From: Microcoleus sp. LEGE 07076
GTDB taxonomy: Bacteria; Cyanobacteriota; Cyanobacteriia; Cyanobacteriales; Microcoleaceae
Direction: 5' to 3'
DNA: 64,000 nucleotides
Assembly (NCBI RefSeq): GCF_015207455.1
Contig: NZ_JADEWV010000003.1
Span: 1-64,000 of the forward strand
A model generated the notes under the pieces. That model was not told the origin of the DNA. It saw nothing but the letters and a program-made list of their open reading frames with translations, and ran no database searches. Numbering within the stretch: the stretch's first letter is position 1; every line of letters starts with the position of its first letter. This document shows, piece by piece, positions 27,938 through 34,959 of the stretch. The translations under genes were made by a program, and so were the position numbers.

Positions 27938-28987
27938 ATGTTCGTACCAGTAGTTGACCAAAATAACTATCCTCTGATGCCAACCACCCCAAGTAGGGCA
28001 AGAGGTTGGATTAAATCAGGCAAGGCTACACCATTTTTTAAAAAAGGAGTTTTTTGTGTTCGATTAAATCAAGAACCATCGAGGAGAAATATTCAACCAG
28101 TTGCTGTTGGAATTGACCCAGGAAGCAAACGTGAAGGTTATACAGTAAAGTCAAAAGCATACACTTACCTAAACATCCAAGCTCACGCGGTTGATTGGGT
28201 AAAAGACCATGTATAAGTTAGGCGCAATATGCGACGTGCCAGAAGATTTCGCAATACTCCGTGCCGTCAAAACCGGAAAAACCGACTGGTAAATCAACAA
28301 AAATTACCGCCATCGACTAAAGCTAGATGGCAATGGAAACTACGTATTTGCAAGTGGTTGACGCTGATGTTCCCTGTATCTACTTTTGTGGTTGAAGACA
28401 TAAAAGCAAAAACCTGGAAAGGTGCAAAAAAGTGGAATGTAATGTTTAGCCCATTAGAAGTTGGTAAAAAGTGGTTCTATTGCGAGCTAGAAAAACTTGC
28501 TAACTTAGAAACGAGGACAGGCAACGATACTTATTCTGGGCGTCAGAAGCTGGGGTTGAAAAAATCTAAAAACAAGCTATCTAACAAGTTTGAAGCACAT
28601 TGTGTTGACTCTTGGGTGCTAGCAAACTGGTTTGTAGGTGGGCATAAAAAGCCAGACAATATACAGCTAATTGAGGTGATCCCACTAGAGTTTCATCGCC
28701 GTCAGTTGCACCGATTACAGCACTCGGCTGGACATATTAGGTCTAGATATGGTGGAACAATTAGCGCCGGATTTAAGCGCGGTTCAGTAGTAAAACATCC
28801 TAAGCTCGGGTTTTGTTATGTGGGTGGTTGGCAAGAATCACCAACCAAAAAAGACCCAAGCCGAAAAACAATTAGCTTGCACAATCTAATCACAGGTAAG
28901 CGATTAACTCAAAATGCAATTCCTAAAGATTGTCAATTCAAAACTTACGGTTCATGGAGGATATCCACGGCGACTTTAGTCGCTTGA
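27938..28987 (+). pseudogene. IsrB-like RuvC nuclease with one internal stop
   Basis: About 349 codons in one frame, interrupted by TAA at 28214-28216. Features in order: PLMP motif at residues 12-15, RuvC-I VGIDPGSKREGY, arginine-rich bridge helix RRARRFRNTPCRQNRKNR, RuvC-II FVVEDIKA, RuvC-III EAHCVDSWVLA. No HNH domain sits between RuvC-II and -III, which separates it from IscB and matches IsrB in size and order. The catalytic acidic residues remain. The stop replaces a residue in DHV-x-VRRNMRRARR, and TAA differs from GAA (Glu) by one base. Apart from that the frame is intact, so the loss is recent. Confidence 0.85.
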
Positions 28988-29111
28988 GTCTTGTTTCCTC
29001 TCAGCGCTGAAGCGACTAAGTTTCCACACATCCCATGAGGTTTTATGAATTAGAAACCCTCATCCTTCAAGCTACAAATCCTCCCTACAACGTTAAAATT
29101 CCCAGAGAACA

Positions 29112-29348
29112 ATGAATCATACCCTCAACATCCAACACTTGCCACCATCCGCTATTCATTCGCTGATGACCCATTTGCCGGACTATGTGAAAGTCGCCCT
29201 GATGGAAAAAGCAACGCAGCTAGAATGTTCTCTGGAAGCTGCGATCGAAATGGCGATCGCTAGTTTTCTAGACTCAGAAGCTTTCAGCTTTGAAGATTGC
29301 CTATTATCGCAACGTCTTCAGGAATCAGAACTGGTAGAATCTCCCTAA
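29112..29348 (+). CDS. Small protein coupled to the GIY-YIG gene
   Basis: 78 residues, helical, acidic C-terminus. The start ATG overlaps the TGA of the broken GIY-YIG gene (ATGA), so the two were translated together. I do not recognise the family. Size and coupling would fit a regulator or neutraliser of the nuclease; that is inference. Since the upstream frame is now interrupted, its translation may be reduced. Confidence 0.55.
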   Translation: MNHTLNIQHLPPSAIHSLMTHLPDYVKVALMEKATQLECSLEAAIEMAIASFLDSEAFSFEDCLLSQRLQESELVESP

Positions 29349-29384
29349 AGGAAATAGGGTGCGATCGCCCATAATTCATCAAAA

Positions 29385-29480
29385 GAGCGATCGCCCTTCT
29401 TGCATCCGCGTTAATCTGCGTCCATCTGCGGTTAAAAAAGAGCGAGATCCCTTTCTAATAATTCATAAGGGCGATCGCCC
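29385..29480. repeat. Dispersed repeat, copy B (mixed arms)
   Basis: Same unit as 26540-26632, but the hairpin arms do not match: left GCGAGATCCCTT, right AAGGGCGATCGC. It looks like a recombinant of the two arm types found in other copies. Confidence 0.75.
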
Positions 29481-29593
29481 TTATTTTGCATTCAACTAAC
29501 AAAAAACAGAAATACGCAAAATCCAACCTATATTAGTGATTTCTGGTACGCTGTTAGTCTAAAATCTATAGCGTACATCTCACACAAGTAGAC

Positions 29594-29935
29594 ATGGCAA
29601 AACTGCCCATCGAAATTGCCGAAACCATCGATCGCTTAAAACGGCAATTATTGGATATTATCGATGATGCTACAAAAGCTGAATACACTCTCTTTGAGCA
29701 ATTTGGAGAAACCGACAGAACAATTGACTATTTAGATCAGCTAAAAAATGTAGCACAGCAAGCAGATGAGCGGTTTTCCCAATTTTCTCTATTGCAACGA
29801 CGCTTGGCTAATGCACAACCCATAGCAAGTTCTGATATGCTAAGCTTGATGACAGAAGTAATTACTTATACCCAAGCCAGACTTCCAGCATGGGAACGCA
29901 GCATTGAAGAAATTAAAATTGAGTGGAGATTATGA
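29594..29935 (+). CDS. Hypothetical helical protein
   Basis: 113 residues, almost entirely alpha-helical by composition (LKRQLLDIIDDATKAEYTLF and similar), acidic, no membrane segment. Not recognised. Its stop TGA (29933-29935) overlaps the start of the next small gene, so the two form an operon, followed six bases later by immunity-like copy 2. They could be part of the same toxin/immunity cargo. Confidence 0.6.
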   Translation: MAKLPIEIAETIDRLKRQLLDIIDDATKAEYTLFEQFGETDRTIDYLDQLKNVAQQADERFSQFSLLQRRLANAQPIASSDMLSLMTEVITYTQARLPAWERSIEEIKIEWRL

Positions 29936-30117
29936 TGAACGAACCAGGATATATGCCACCTCCAGATGTCGATTTACGACTCCTTGCAAACTTACGTCGC
30001 AGTCGCTTGGAAATGGAAGAACTAGGTTGTAAATTAGAAGAAGTTATTGCTAAATTAGACGAAGATCATCGACAAGTTAAACAAAAACGGTTACAAATAC
30101 ATCTCAACAGTCAGTAG
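29932..30117 (+). CDS. Hypothetical small coiled-coil protein
   Basis: 61 residues if started at ATG 29932 (ATGA overlap with the previous stop); ATG 29935 has the better distance from GGAGA at 29925-29929 and gives MNEPGYMPPPDVD. From residue 18 on it is a charged heptad-like helix (RRSRLEMEELGCKLEEVIAK). Probably binds its upstream partner through the coil. Family not recognised. Confidence 0.5.
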   Translation: MMNEPGYMPPPDVDLRLLANLRRSRLEMEELGCKLEEVIAKLDEDHRQVKQKRLQIHLNSQ

Positions 30118-30122
30118 TTATC

Positions 30123-30368
30123 ATGTCATCCCCAGAACTAAACCTAGCCGATAACTGGGAATTCACAGAATTATGGGTAGATCCGACAGCTTCACCACCT
30201 TACGTCCTAATTTTACTCGGTGATGGTTCAGGTAATAGCTGTGTCTACGATCCTGCTCAAAATTATCAGATTGTATTTTCCAGTTCAGATTATCAAGAAG
30301 CTAAACTTTGGTTGCTAGAAGATGAATACGAACGAGTAGAACGTCGGTTGCAATTGGAAGCAGCATGA
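30123..30368 (+). CDS. Putative immunity protein, copy 2 (orphan)
   Basis: 81 residues, identical to the protein at 27026-27271 except one Glu to Gln change. The duplicated DNA runs from just before the ATG to about 27 bases past the stop (compare 27025-27298 with 30122-30395), with only a few base differences, so the duplication is recent. No toxin-like gene overlaps this copy. Orphan immunity genes are a normal outcome of toxin-cassette exchange. Confidence 0.65.
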   Translation: MSSPELNLADNWEFTELWVDPTASPPYVLILLGDGSGNSCVYDPAQNYQIVFSSSDYQEAKLWLLEDEYERVERRLQLEAA

Positions 30369-30395
30369 CCCCTATTTTTCAGAAAATGGGGAATA

Positions 30396-30432
30396 TCGAG
30401 ATCCCTTTCTAATAATTCAGAAGGGAGCTCGC
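30396..30432. repeat. Dispersed-repeat hairpin, copy C (partial)
   Basis: TCGAGATCCCTT at 30396-30407 against AAGGGAGCTCGC at 30421-30432; arms partly matched. It directly follows the duplicated immunity segment. Confidence 0.6.
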
Positions 30433-30462
30433 TCTTCAACTTCCCACCTCAAGAGTAAAGAT

Positions 30463-30789
30463 TTATTCATTCTCATCAACATTATCAAAAATATCTTCGA
30501 TGTCCCGTGCTCCGTGAATCACGCGCAAAATTTATACCTCTGAGTCTATGAGACGGTAGAAAATCAGATATCTTCTAAAACCTTTAATAGCTTGTTGTCG
30601 CACATCGATTAAATTCGGATGAGCAAATTGACAGCGTTTTCCCATTTTCGGCGTTTGTGCCAATTGTTTAAAGGTTGCTTCCGCCGCGACAAGAAAGCGA
30701 TCGGAAGCATCCATATTATCTTCCGCAATGTAAGTTGCTAATTCAATTAAATCGCGGATAACTTGCGGACGTTTTTGGATCGAGGTCAT
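30463..30789 (-). pseudogene. ParE/RelE-type toxin broken by a nonsense codon
   Basis: Starts at ATG 30789 (MTSIQKRPQV), just overlapping the antitoxin stop. It reads as a RelE/ParE toxin through RYLIFYRLIDSEV, then meets TAA at 30532-30534. The same frame continues with ILRVIHGARDIEDIFDNV to a second stop at 30463-30465, which is the normal C-terminus of the family including the conserved R-x-I-H-G-A-R-D. So one base change (probably GAA to TAA) removed the last 22 residues; activity is probably lost. Confidence 0.88.
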
Positions 30790-31058
30790 TTTTCTTCCTG
30801 CAACCCCTGATTCTGGGAAATACGCGATCGCACAGCTTGACGAATCTCCATCCAATTTTCCTCCGTCATCGCCGTAGGATTTCCCGATTCCAAACCCTCT
30901 AATAACATCGCTTCCAAACGTTCTGAAGCTTTGCGTTTTTGGTCTTGGCGAATTAACTCACGAAAATACTCGCTAGCTGTACTATAACCACCTTGAGCTA
31001 CCTGTGCTTCTATATAAGTTCGCATTGAGTCAGGTAGAGAAATATTCATGCTTGTCAC
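30786..31058 (-). CDS. ParD-type antitoxin
   Basis: 90 residues. N-terminal ribbon-helix-helix (MNISLPDSMRTYIEAQVAQG, then YSTASEYFRELIR) for DNA binding, acidic C-terminal helix for toxin binding. Overlaps the ParE-like frame by 4 bases, the classic order antitoxin first. With the toxin broken, it could act as an antidote against related ParE toxins or persist by chance. Probably autoregulates its own promoter, as the family does. Confidence 0.88.
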   Translation of the reverse strand: MTSMNISLPDSMRTYIEAQVAQGGYSTASEYFRELIRQDQKRKASERLEAMLLEGLESGNPTAMTEENWMEIRQAVRSRISQNQGLQEEK

Positions 31059-31161
31059 GTGTATTACTTACCTCATTTAACTCGTTATCTTATTATGGCA
31101 GATTTTGCCATTATTTGTCAAGCCTCACACAACCTGTAATTTTGTAATCAAAAATTGGGAA

Positions 31162-31256
31162 GGGCGAGATCCCTTCCTGCATCTGCGTTAATCTGCGTCC
31201 ATCTGCGGTTAAAAAAAGATCGAGATCCCTTTCTAATAATCCAGAAGGGATCTCGC
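31162..31256. repeat. Dispersed repeat, copy D (GAGATC arms)
   Basis: Same unit with TGCGTTAATCTGCGTCCATC; hairpin arms are CGAGATCCCTT and AAGGGATCTCG, matched to each other but different from the HIP1 arms of copy A. Confidence 0.75.
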
Positions 31257-31336
31257 TTCTGCTGAATTTATGATACGATTACCTATAAGTTACAGCTACA
31301 CTTGCCCACTTCTTTTGATATAAAGGAGTAAAGCCC

Positions 31337-31588
31337 GTGAAAATAGAAGAATTACTGCAAAGAAAAGGAATTATTCACCGCGATCCAGAAATTATGAGCG
31401 GTGTCCCCGTATTTGTCGGCAGCCGCGTCCCTTTAAAGACTTTTTTTGACTACCTGGAAGGTGAAAGCGGTTTCGCAGAATTTATTAATGATTTTCCTTA
31501 CCTAGAAAGTCAGGCAATTAAAGTGCTAGAAAATCTCACTAAGATGATGCTCTCGCTAGAAAATCATTCAAATGCTTATACTGCTTGA
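31337..31588 (+). CDS. DUF433 antitoxin
   Basis: 83 residues starting at GTG 31337, preceded by AAAGGAG (31322-31328). The core RDPEIMSGVPVFVGSRVPLK is the DUF433 signature, a helix-turn-helix family acting as antitoxin to DUF5615 PIN-like toxins. Its end overlaps the toxin start by 17 bases, so the pair is translationally coupled. Confidence 0.9.
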   Translation: MKIEELLQRKGIIHRDPEIMSGVPVFVGSRVPLKTFFDYLEGESGFAEFINDFPYLESQAIKVLENLTKMMLSLENHSNAYTA

Positions 31589-31931
31589 TGAAAATCTGTT
31601 GAGTCAAAAAATCAAGCAGCCTTTCTTAGACAAGGGTCATTCAATCAGCAATGTGTATGACATGGGGTGGAGAGGGCTAAAAGACAGGGAAATTCTGGAT
31701 CGATCGGAGAATCATCCTTTTGATGTTTTTATCACGGCTGATAAAAATCTTCCCTATCAACAAAATCTAGCAAATCGTGTTATTAGAATTGTGGTCTTAG
31801 ATTCTAGCAGTACGAGACCAGACCATCTTGTACCTTTGATGAGACAAGTTAGCACTATGATATCGTCGCTACCAGCAGGTTCCGCAGTTCGGATTAATGA
31901 TGCTGGGGATGTTGTTTCCATTAGTCCTTGA
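31572..31931 (+). CDS. DUF5615 PIN-like toxin
   Basis: 119 residues. PIN-like nuclease fold: LILLDENLLSQKIK at the start supplies the first acidic residues, VFITADKNLPYQQN the next. These proteins are thought to cut RNA when unbound by the DUF433 partner. The C-terminal VRINDAGDVVSISP is usual. Frame intact; likely a working pair with the upstream gene. Confidence 0.9.
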   Translation: MLILLDENLLSQKIKQPFLDKGHSISNVYDMGWRGLKDREILDRSENHPFDVFITADKNLPYQQNLANRVIRIVVLDSSSTRPDHLVPLMRQVSTMISSLPAGSAVRINDAGDVVSISP

Positions 31932-32023
31932 TCGATCGCCCTTCTTGCATCCGCGTTAATCTGCGTCCATCTGCGGTCAAAAAAGATCGAGATCCCTTTC
32001 TAATAATTCAGAAGGGATCTCGC
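31931..32023. repeat. Dispersed repeat, copy E (GAGATC arms)
   Basis: Unit with CTTGCATCCGCGTTAATCTG and hairpin CGAGATCCCTT / AAGGGATCTCG. It sits directly after the DUF5615 gene and may terminate it. Confidence 0.75.
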
Positions 32024-32093
32024 CCGTTTTATAATCATGAAGGGCGATCGATCTCTCAGTATTCCCGCACCCAAAATCCAATTTCCATGAACT

Positions 32094-32414
32094 ATGTCAT
32101 CAGGTAACATCCTAACTGTCACAGATGTTCTTAATTTCCTTGTCAGTGGAATCGATAAAATCACCCTCGAAACAGAACTTACTGCTTCGGGTTGGATATC
32201 CACTCCAGCTAGAGGAGGCTCAAAAAGCGGTGCTGGTACAATTTGGACAAGCCCAAACACTCAATACAGTGTCAGAATTATGACTCAACCTGATGGTTCA
32301 TCCTATGCTCGCGTTTACAATGGCCCAGGAGGTGGCGCACCCGCAGAACAACCCCTAAACGCATCAGGAAAACCCGGAAGTCGTGGAGACACACACTTTA
32401 TTCTCCTTCCTTAA
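32094..32414 (+). CDS. Second toxin-domain-like orphan
   Basis: 106 residues. The second half (YSVRIMTQPDGSSYARVYNG, PAEQPLNASGKPG, RGDTHFILLP) follows the pattern of C-terminal domains in bacterial polymorphic toxins that end in a Gly/Pro/His-rich catalytic tail. No signal or delivery domain. It is followed after 20 bases by an acidic gene, as toxin/immunity pairs are. Assignment is by pattern only. Confidence 0.5.
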   Translation: MSSGNILTVTDVLNFLVSGIDKITLETELTASGWISTPARGGSKSGAGTIWTSPNTQYSVRIMTQPDGSSYARVYNGPGGGAPAEQPLNASGKPGSRGDTHFILLP

Positions 32415-32434
32415 CCCCATTTATTCATCAGACT

Positions 32435-32860
32435 ATGAACTTTGAAGAAATTTGGCAACAATACGATTTTACCGAATCAGAACTGCTATCGATGGGGTGG
32501 CAATTTCCCTATGATTATGTCCTCAATCTCAATTACTATTGGCAACTCAATTCAACTAATTCTACTTCTGAAGTTGCTACCAATGACCAATTTTTAAACA
32601 TTATTCTCAAAACCTGCATTCGACTGGATGTACAACTCAACCCCAATTCTGATGAGTTAAATGAAAAACCGGCGAACCTCGGTACAATCGTCGGCTGGGA
32701 GCAAGTTACTCCCTCTCCTTGGTTAGAAAATCTATCCCTTTCTCCTAATGAGTGGCTGCATCTGTTATTTGAAATTGGTGGAAATAATAAAATTGAAGCT
32801 GTTTGTCGATCGCTAGTTGTCGAACAATTGGTCAAACAACCCTTAGCACTCAGTTCATAA
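32435..32860 (+). CDS. Putative immunity partner of the preceding gene
   Basis: 141 residues, acidic, soluble, starting MNFEEIWQQYDFTESELLSM. I do not recognise the family. Close spacing (20 bases) after a toxin-like orphan and the size suggest an immunity role; this is inference from context. Confidence 0.5.
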   Translation: MNFEEIWQQYDFTESELLSMGWQFPYDYVLNLNYYWQLNSTNSTSEVATNDQFLNIILKTCIRLDVQLNPNSDELNEKPANLGTIVGWEQVTPSPWLENLSLSPNEWLHLLFEIGGNNKIEAVCRSLVVEQLVKQPLALSS

Positions 32861-32922
32861 GTACCAAAAATACCGATCGCCTCTTAACCTATTGATTATT
32901 TCTTCTTTAAAAAGCTTGAAAA

Positions 32923-33285
32923 TTACAAAGCAAACACGATTCTGAGAGCTAGATCAATTTTGACAATCGCCTCTGGTTCAAGTTCACCTCGGATATCTAC
33001 TCCACGAGAACTATAATCAATAGGCCGCGTTTGCAAACAATCAGCAATAGATTTTTTTGTTAATCCATTTCTTTCAGATGGTTCAATCTCCACATTACTT
33101 TTAATCTTGGCTTTTTTTTCACTCCAAGCAGTAATTGGAACAACCTGGATTACAGGAACTCGCTCATTATAAGTATTGTTGGTCACCACAACACAAGGTC
33201 TAATTTTTCCCGTTTCAGAACCCTTTGTTGGAGCGAGATTAACTTCAATAATTAAACCGCGTTTCAATTTTATAGCTTCAGCCAT
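32923..33285 (-). CDS. MazF/PemK-type mRNA interferase
   Basis: 120 residues. KRGLIIEVNLAPTKGSETGK then IRPCVVVTNNTYNERVPVI is the family's beta-barrel core including the RPCVVV strand; IADCLQTRPIDYSSR near residue 80 is the second signature. It cuts mRNA at short sequence motifs unless held by the antitoxin. It overlaps the upstream antitoxin gene by 16 bases. Intact. Confidence 0.93.
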   Translation of the reverse strand: MAEAIKLKRGLIIEVNLAPTKGSETGKIRPCVVVTNNTYNERVPVIQVVPITAWSEKKAKIKSNVEIEPSERNGLTKKSIADCLQTRPIDYSSRGVDIRGELEPEAIVKIDLALRIVFAL

Positions 33286-33575
33286 TCTTCTAAACCTAAT
33301 TCCGTCAATTCTTGCAAGTCTGTATCTTCCTTATAGATTTCTGCATAGAGAGCCGCAGATTCTTCCAATTGCTCGTCATATTCCGTGTCCTCTGGGTTGT
33401 CCCAAATTTTAGCAAAAGCTGGTTCTGAGAGTTTAGTCGCAGTATCAACCAGAACATCAGCTTCACTGCGCGTTAATAGGAAGTCGATAAAATCTTCTAA
33501 TACCGTGATTTTATCGGGCGGTAAACTGCGGATTTTTTCGATCAGCTTTGTTTCAGGGTTTTGGGCGCTACTCAT
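33270..33575 (-). CDS. Antitoxin of the MazF-type pair (DUF2281-like)
   Basis: 101 residues from ATG 33575 (MSSAQNPETKL); the frame upstream to 33632 gives a hydrophobic non-family start and is not used. KLIEKIRSLPPDKITVLEDF is the DUF2281-like helix; the C-terminal half is acidic (DTEYDEQLEESAALY), suited to blocking MazF. First gene of the pair and likely autoregulator. Confidence 0.85.
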   Translation of the reverse strand: MSSAQNPETKLIEKIRSLPPDKITVLEDFIDFLLTRSEADVLVDTATKLSEPAFAKIWDNPEDTEYDEQLEESAALYAEIYKEDTDLQELTELGLEEWLKL

Positions 33576-33641
33576 TTTATTTGACCTGTTTAATAAAAAA
33601 ATAACACACATTCTTCCCAACCAGATACTCATCCATAAAAT

Positions 33642-34133
33642 ATGAAAAAAACCATCATTGGCATCATGGGCCCCGGCGAAAGTGCCACGTCAACTGACTT
33701 AGAAAACGCCTATCAACTCGGACAACTCATCGCCGAAGCAGGATGGATATTGCTAACTGGCGGCAGAAATGTCGGCGTGATGGATGCCGCCAACAAAGGT
33801 GCAAAATCAGCTAACGGTTTAACAATCGGCATCCTTCCGGGAAACGATACTCGCGGCATTTCTGAAGCTGTAGATATTGCGATCGTCACCGATATGGGAA
33901 ACGCCAGAAATAACATTAACATTCTTTCTTCCGATGTCATCATTGCCTGCGGTATGGGTGCGGGCACAGCGTCGGAAATTGCCCTCGCTCTGAAAGCTAA
34001 CAAACAAGTTATATTGTTAAATAACAGCGCCGAAAGTCAAGTTTTCTTTAAAAATTTAGCACAATTTAACATCTTTGTGGTAAACAATGCTGTAGAGGCT
34101 ATGAATCAAGCTCGCGAAATCCTAGTAAATTAA
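33642..34133 (+). CDS. SLOG/LOG-like nucleotide-binding protein (TIGR00725 type)
   Basis: 163 residues, Rossmann-like. TGGRNVGVMDAANKGAK and GMGAGTASEIALAL match the TIGR00725 group of the LOG/DprA-like superfamily, which binds nucleotides or nucleotide-like cofactors. Unlike true cytokinin-producing LOG enzymes, the PGGxGTxxE motif is altered (CGMGAGTASE). Function is not established. The next gene starts 2 bases after the stop, so they may share a transcript. Confidence 0.85.
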   Translation: MKKTIIGIMGPGESATSTDLENAYQLGQLIAEAGWILLTGGRNVGVMDAANKGAKSANGLTIGILPGNDTRGISEAVDIAIVTDMGNARNNINILSSDVIIACGMGAGTASEIALALKANKQVILLNNSAESQVFFKNLAQFNIFVVNNAVEAMNQAREILVN

Positions 34134-34135
34134 AG

Positions 34136-34675
34136 ATGAAATCCAAGATGAGACTAAGTAAATTCAATTTTTGTGCGATCGGCATTTTCCTAACTTTGGG
34201 CATTTTCGGCAGTACGAAAGCAGATGGAGGAATTGCACAGTTCAGTTTCAGCAATAAATCGACTCAAACTTTAGCACAAACCCTCCCTCCACCTCCTCCG
34301 CCCCCTTCGGTACAGCCTGTTACCGAACCAGAAGCGCCACCGATTCTTAGCGAATCCGTACCCGATCAAATAGCTTTAGCAACCCATTTGCAGATGATCA
34401 AAGCTAGAATGTACGGTGCTTACTGGTGTCCTCACTGTCACACCCAACAAGAACTTTTCGGCAAAGAAGCATTTACCGCGATTACTTACATTGAGTGCGA
34501 TCCCAGGGGGAAAGATGCTCAACCGGATTTGTGCAAAGCTGCCAATATTAAAGCTTATCCCACTTGGGAAATTAGGGGAAAATATTATACGGGTAGGCAA
34601 TCTTTGGAAAAACTTGCTCTCTTATCCGGTTATAAAGGTAGCAGCAATTTTGTGCCACCACTTCCCTCTCCTTAA
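34136..34675 (+). CDS. Secreted thioredoxin-like protein (CPHC)
   Basis: 179 residues. Basic start and hydrophobic segment (about 10-26) form a signal peptide or anchor; residues 50-70 are Pro-rich; residues 80-165 are a thioredoxin fold with active site WCPHC (Cys98, Cys101) and AAYPTW-like cis-proline loop (KAYPTWEI). It resembles the thioredoxin domain fused to VKOR in cyanobacteria, but no VKOR gene is adjacent. It probably handles disulfides in the periplasm or lumen. Confidence 0.85.
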   Translation: MKSKMRLSKFNFCAIGIFLTLGIFGSTKADGGIAQFSFSNKSTQTLAQTLPPPPPPPSVQPVTEPEAPPILSESVPDQIALATHLQMIKARMYGAYWCPHCHTQQELFGKEAFTAITYIECDPRGKDAQPDLCKAANIKAYPTWEIRGKYYTGRQSLEKLALLSGYKGSSNFVPPLPSP

Positions 34676-34711
34676 ATATATCTAAATTAGTTCGATCGCA
34701 CTCGCGGACTA

Positions 34712-34778
34712 AGAAACCGGGTTTTTGAACCGAGATTGACGGTTGTGAGCAATTATTTTGCTTGAAAACCCGGTTTCT
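34712..34778. repeat. 14-bp inverted repeat AGAAACCGGGTTTT
   Basis: Arms at 34712-34725 and 34765-34778 enclose 39 bases. This AGAAACCGGGTTTT palindrome type is common between genes in Oscillatoria-like cyanobacteria (from memory). It follows the thioredoxin-like gene. Confidence 0.6.
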
Positions 34779-34959
34779 GGCCGCCCGTGCGTCTAGGAGT
34801 CTCAATGTAAGGTGCAGAAGCACCTTACATTTATGACTTTTATGAATCCAACTTCTGAATAATATGAATTGACGCGAGAGCAAGCTGGTTATTTAATTGT
34901 AATTAGGCGGACATATCTATTGAAATTTTTGATTGGCAATTATTCAGGAGACTGAAACG

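Larger units (their letters stand above)
27730..29036 (+). mobile_element. IS200/IS605-type element carrying a decayed IsrB gene
   Basis: Inserted inside the GIY-YIG gene without an obvious target duplication, as expected for this superfamily. Near the left edge is the hairpin CCCAG/CTGGG (27735-27739/27751-27755); near the right edge GCGACT-TT-AGTCGC (28970-28983). No Y1 transposase is present, so it depended on one elsewhere. The 200 bases before the nuclease gene (27735-27937) could encode its omega-RNA, which in IscB/IsrB systems lies upstream of the protein. Exact ends are approximate. Confidence 0.75.
27429..29115 (+). pseudogene. GIY-YIG nuclease gene split by an insertion element
   Basis: The 5' part (27429 to about 27725) encodes a GIY-YIG domain: GKVGLYAFRHRIQGLLYIGK followed by NLRDRLRGGHKA. 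It then runs out of homology at VTLNQWQKPG. The missing 3' end is about 1.3 kb away, at about 29045-29115: FYELETLILQATNPPYNVKI then PREQ and TGA. Joining ...QWQKPG to FYELET restores a normal reading frame. The stop overlaps ATG 29112 of the next gene (ATGA), showing the original gene was coupled to it. The intervening DNA carries an IsrB-like gene. Start is ATG 27429 (MTNPIQQEARQIL), not the upstream codons. Confidence 0.85.

Noticed and set aside
26487-33640. Prophage or integrative element
   Set aside because: No integrase, portal, terminase, tail or tRNA attachment site seen; modules look like separate small insertions.
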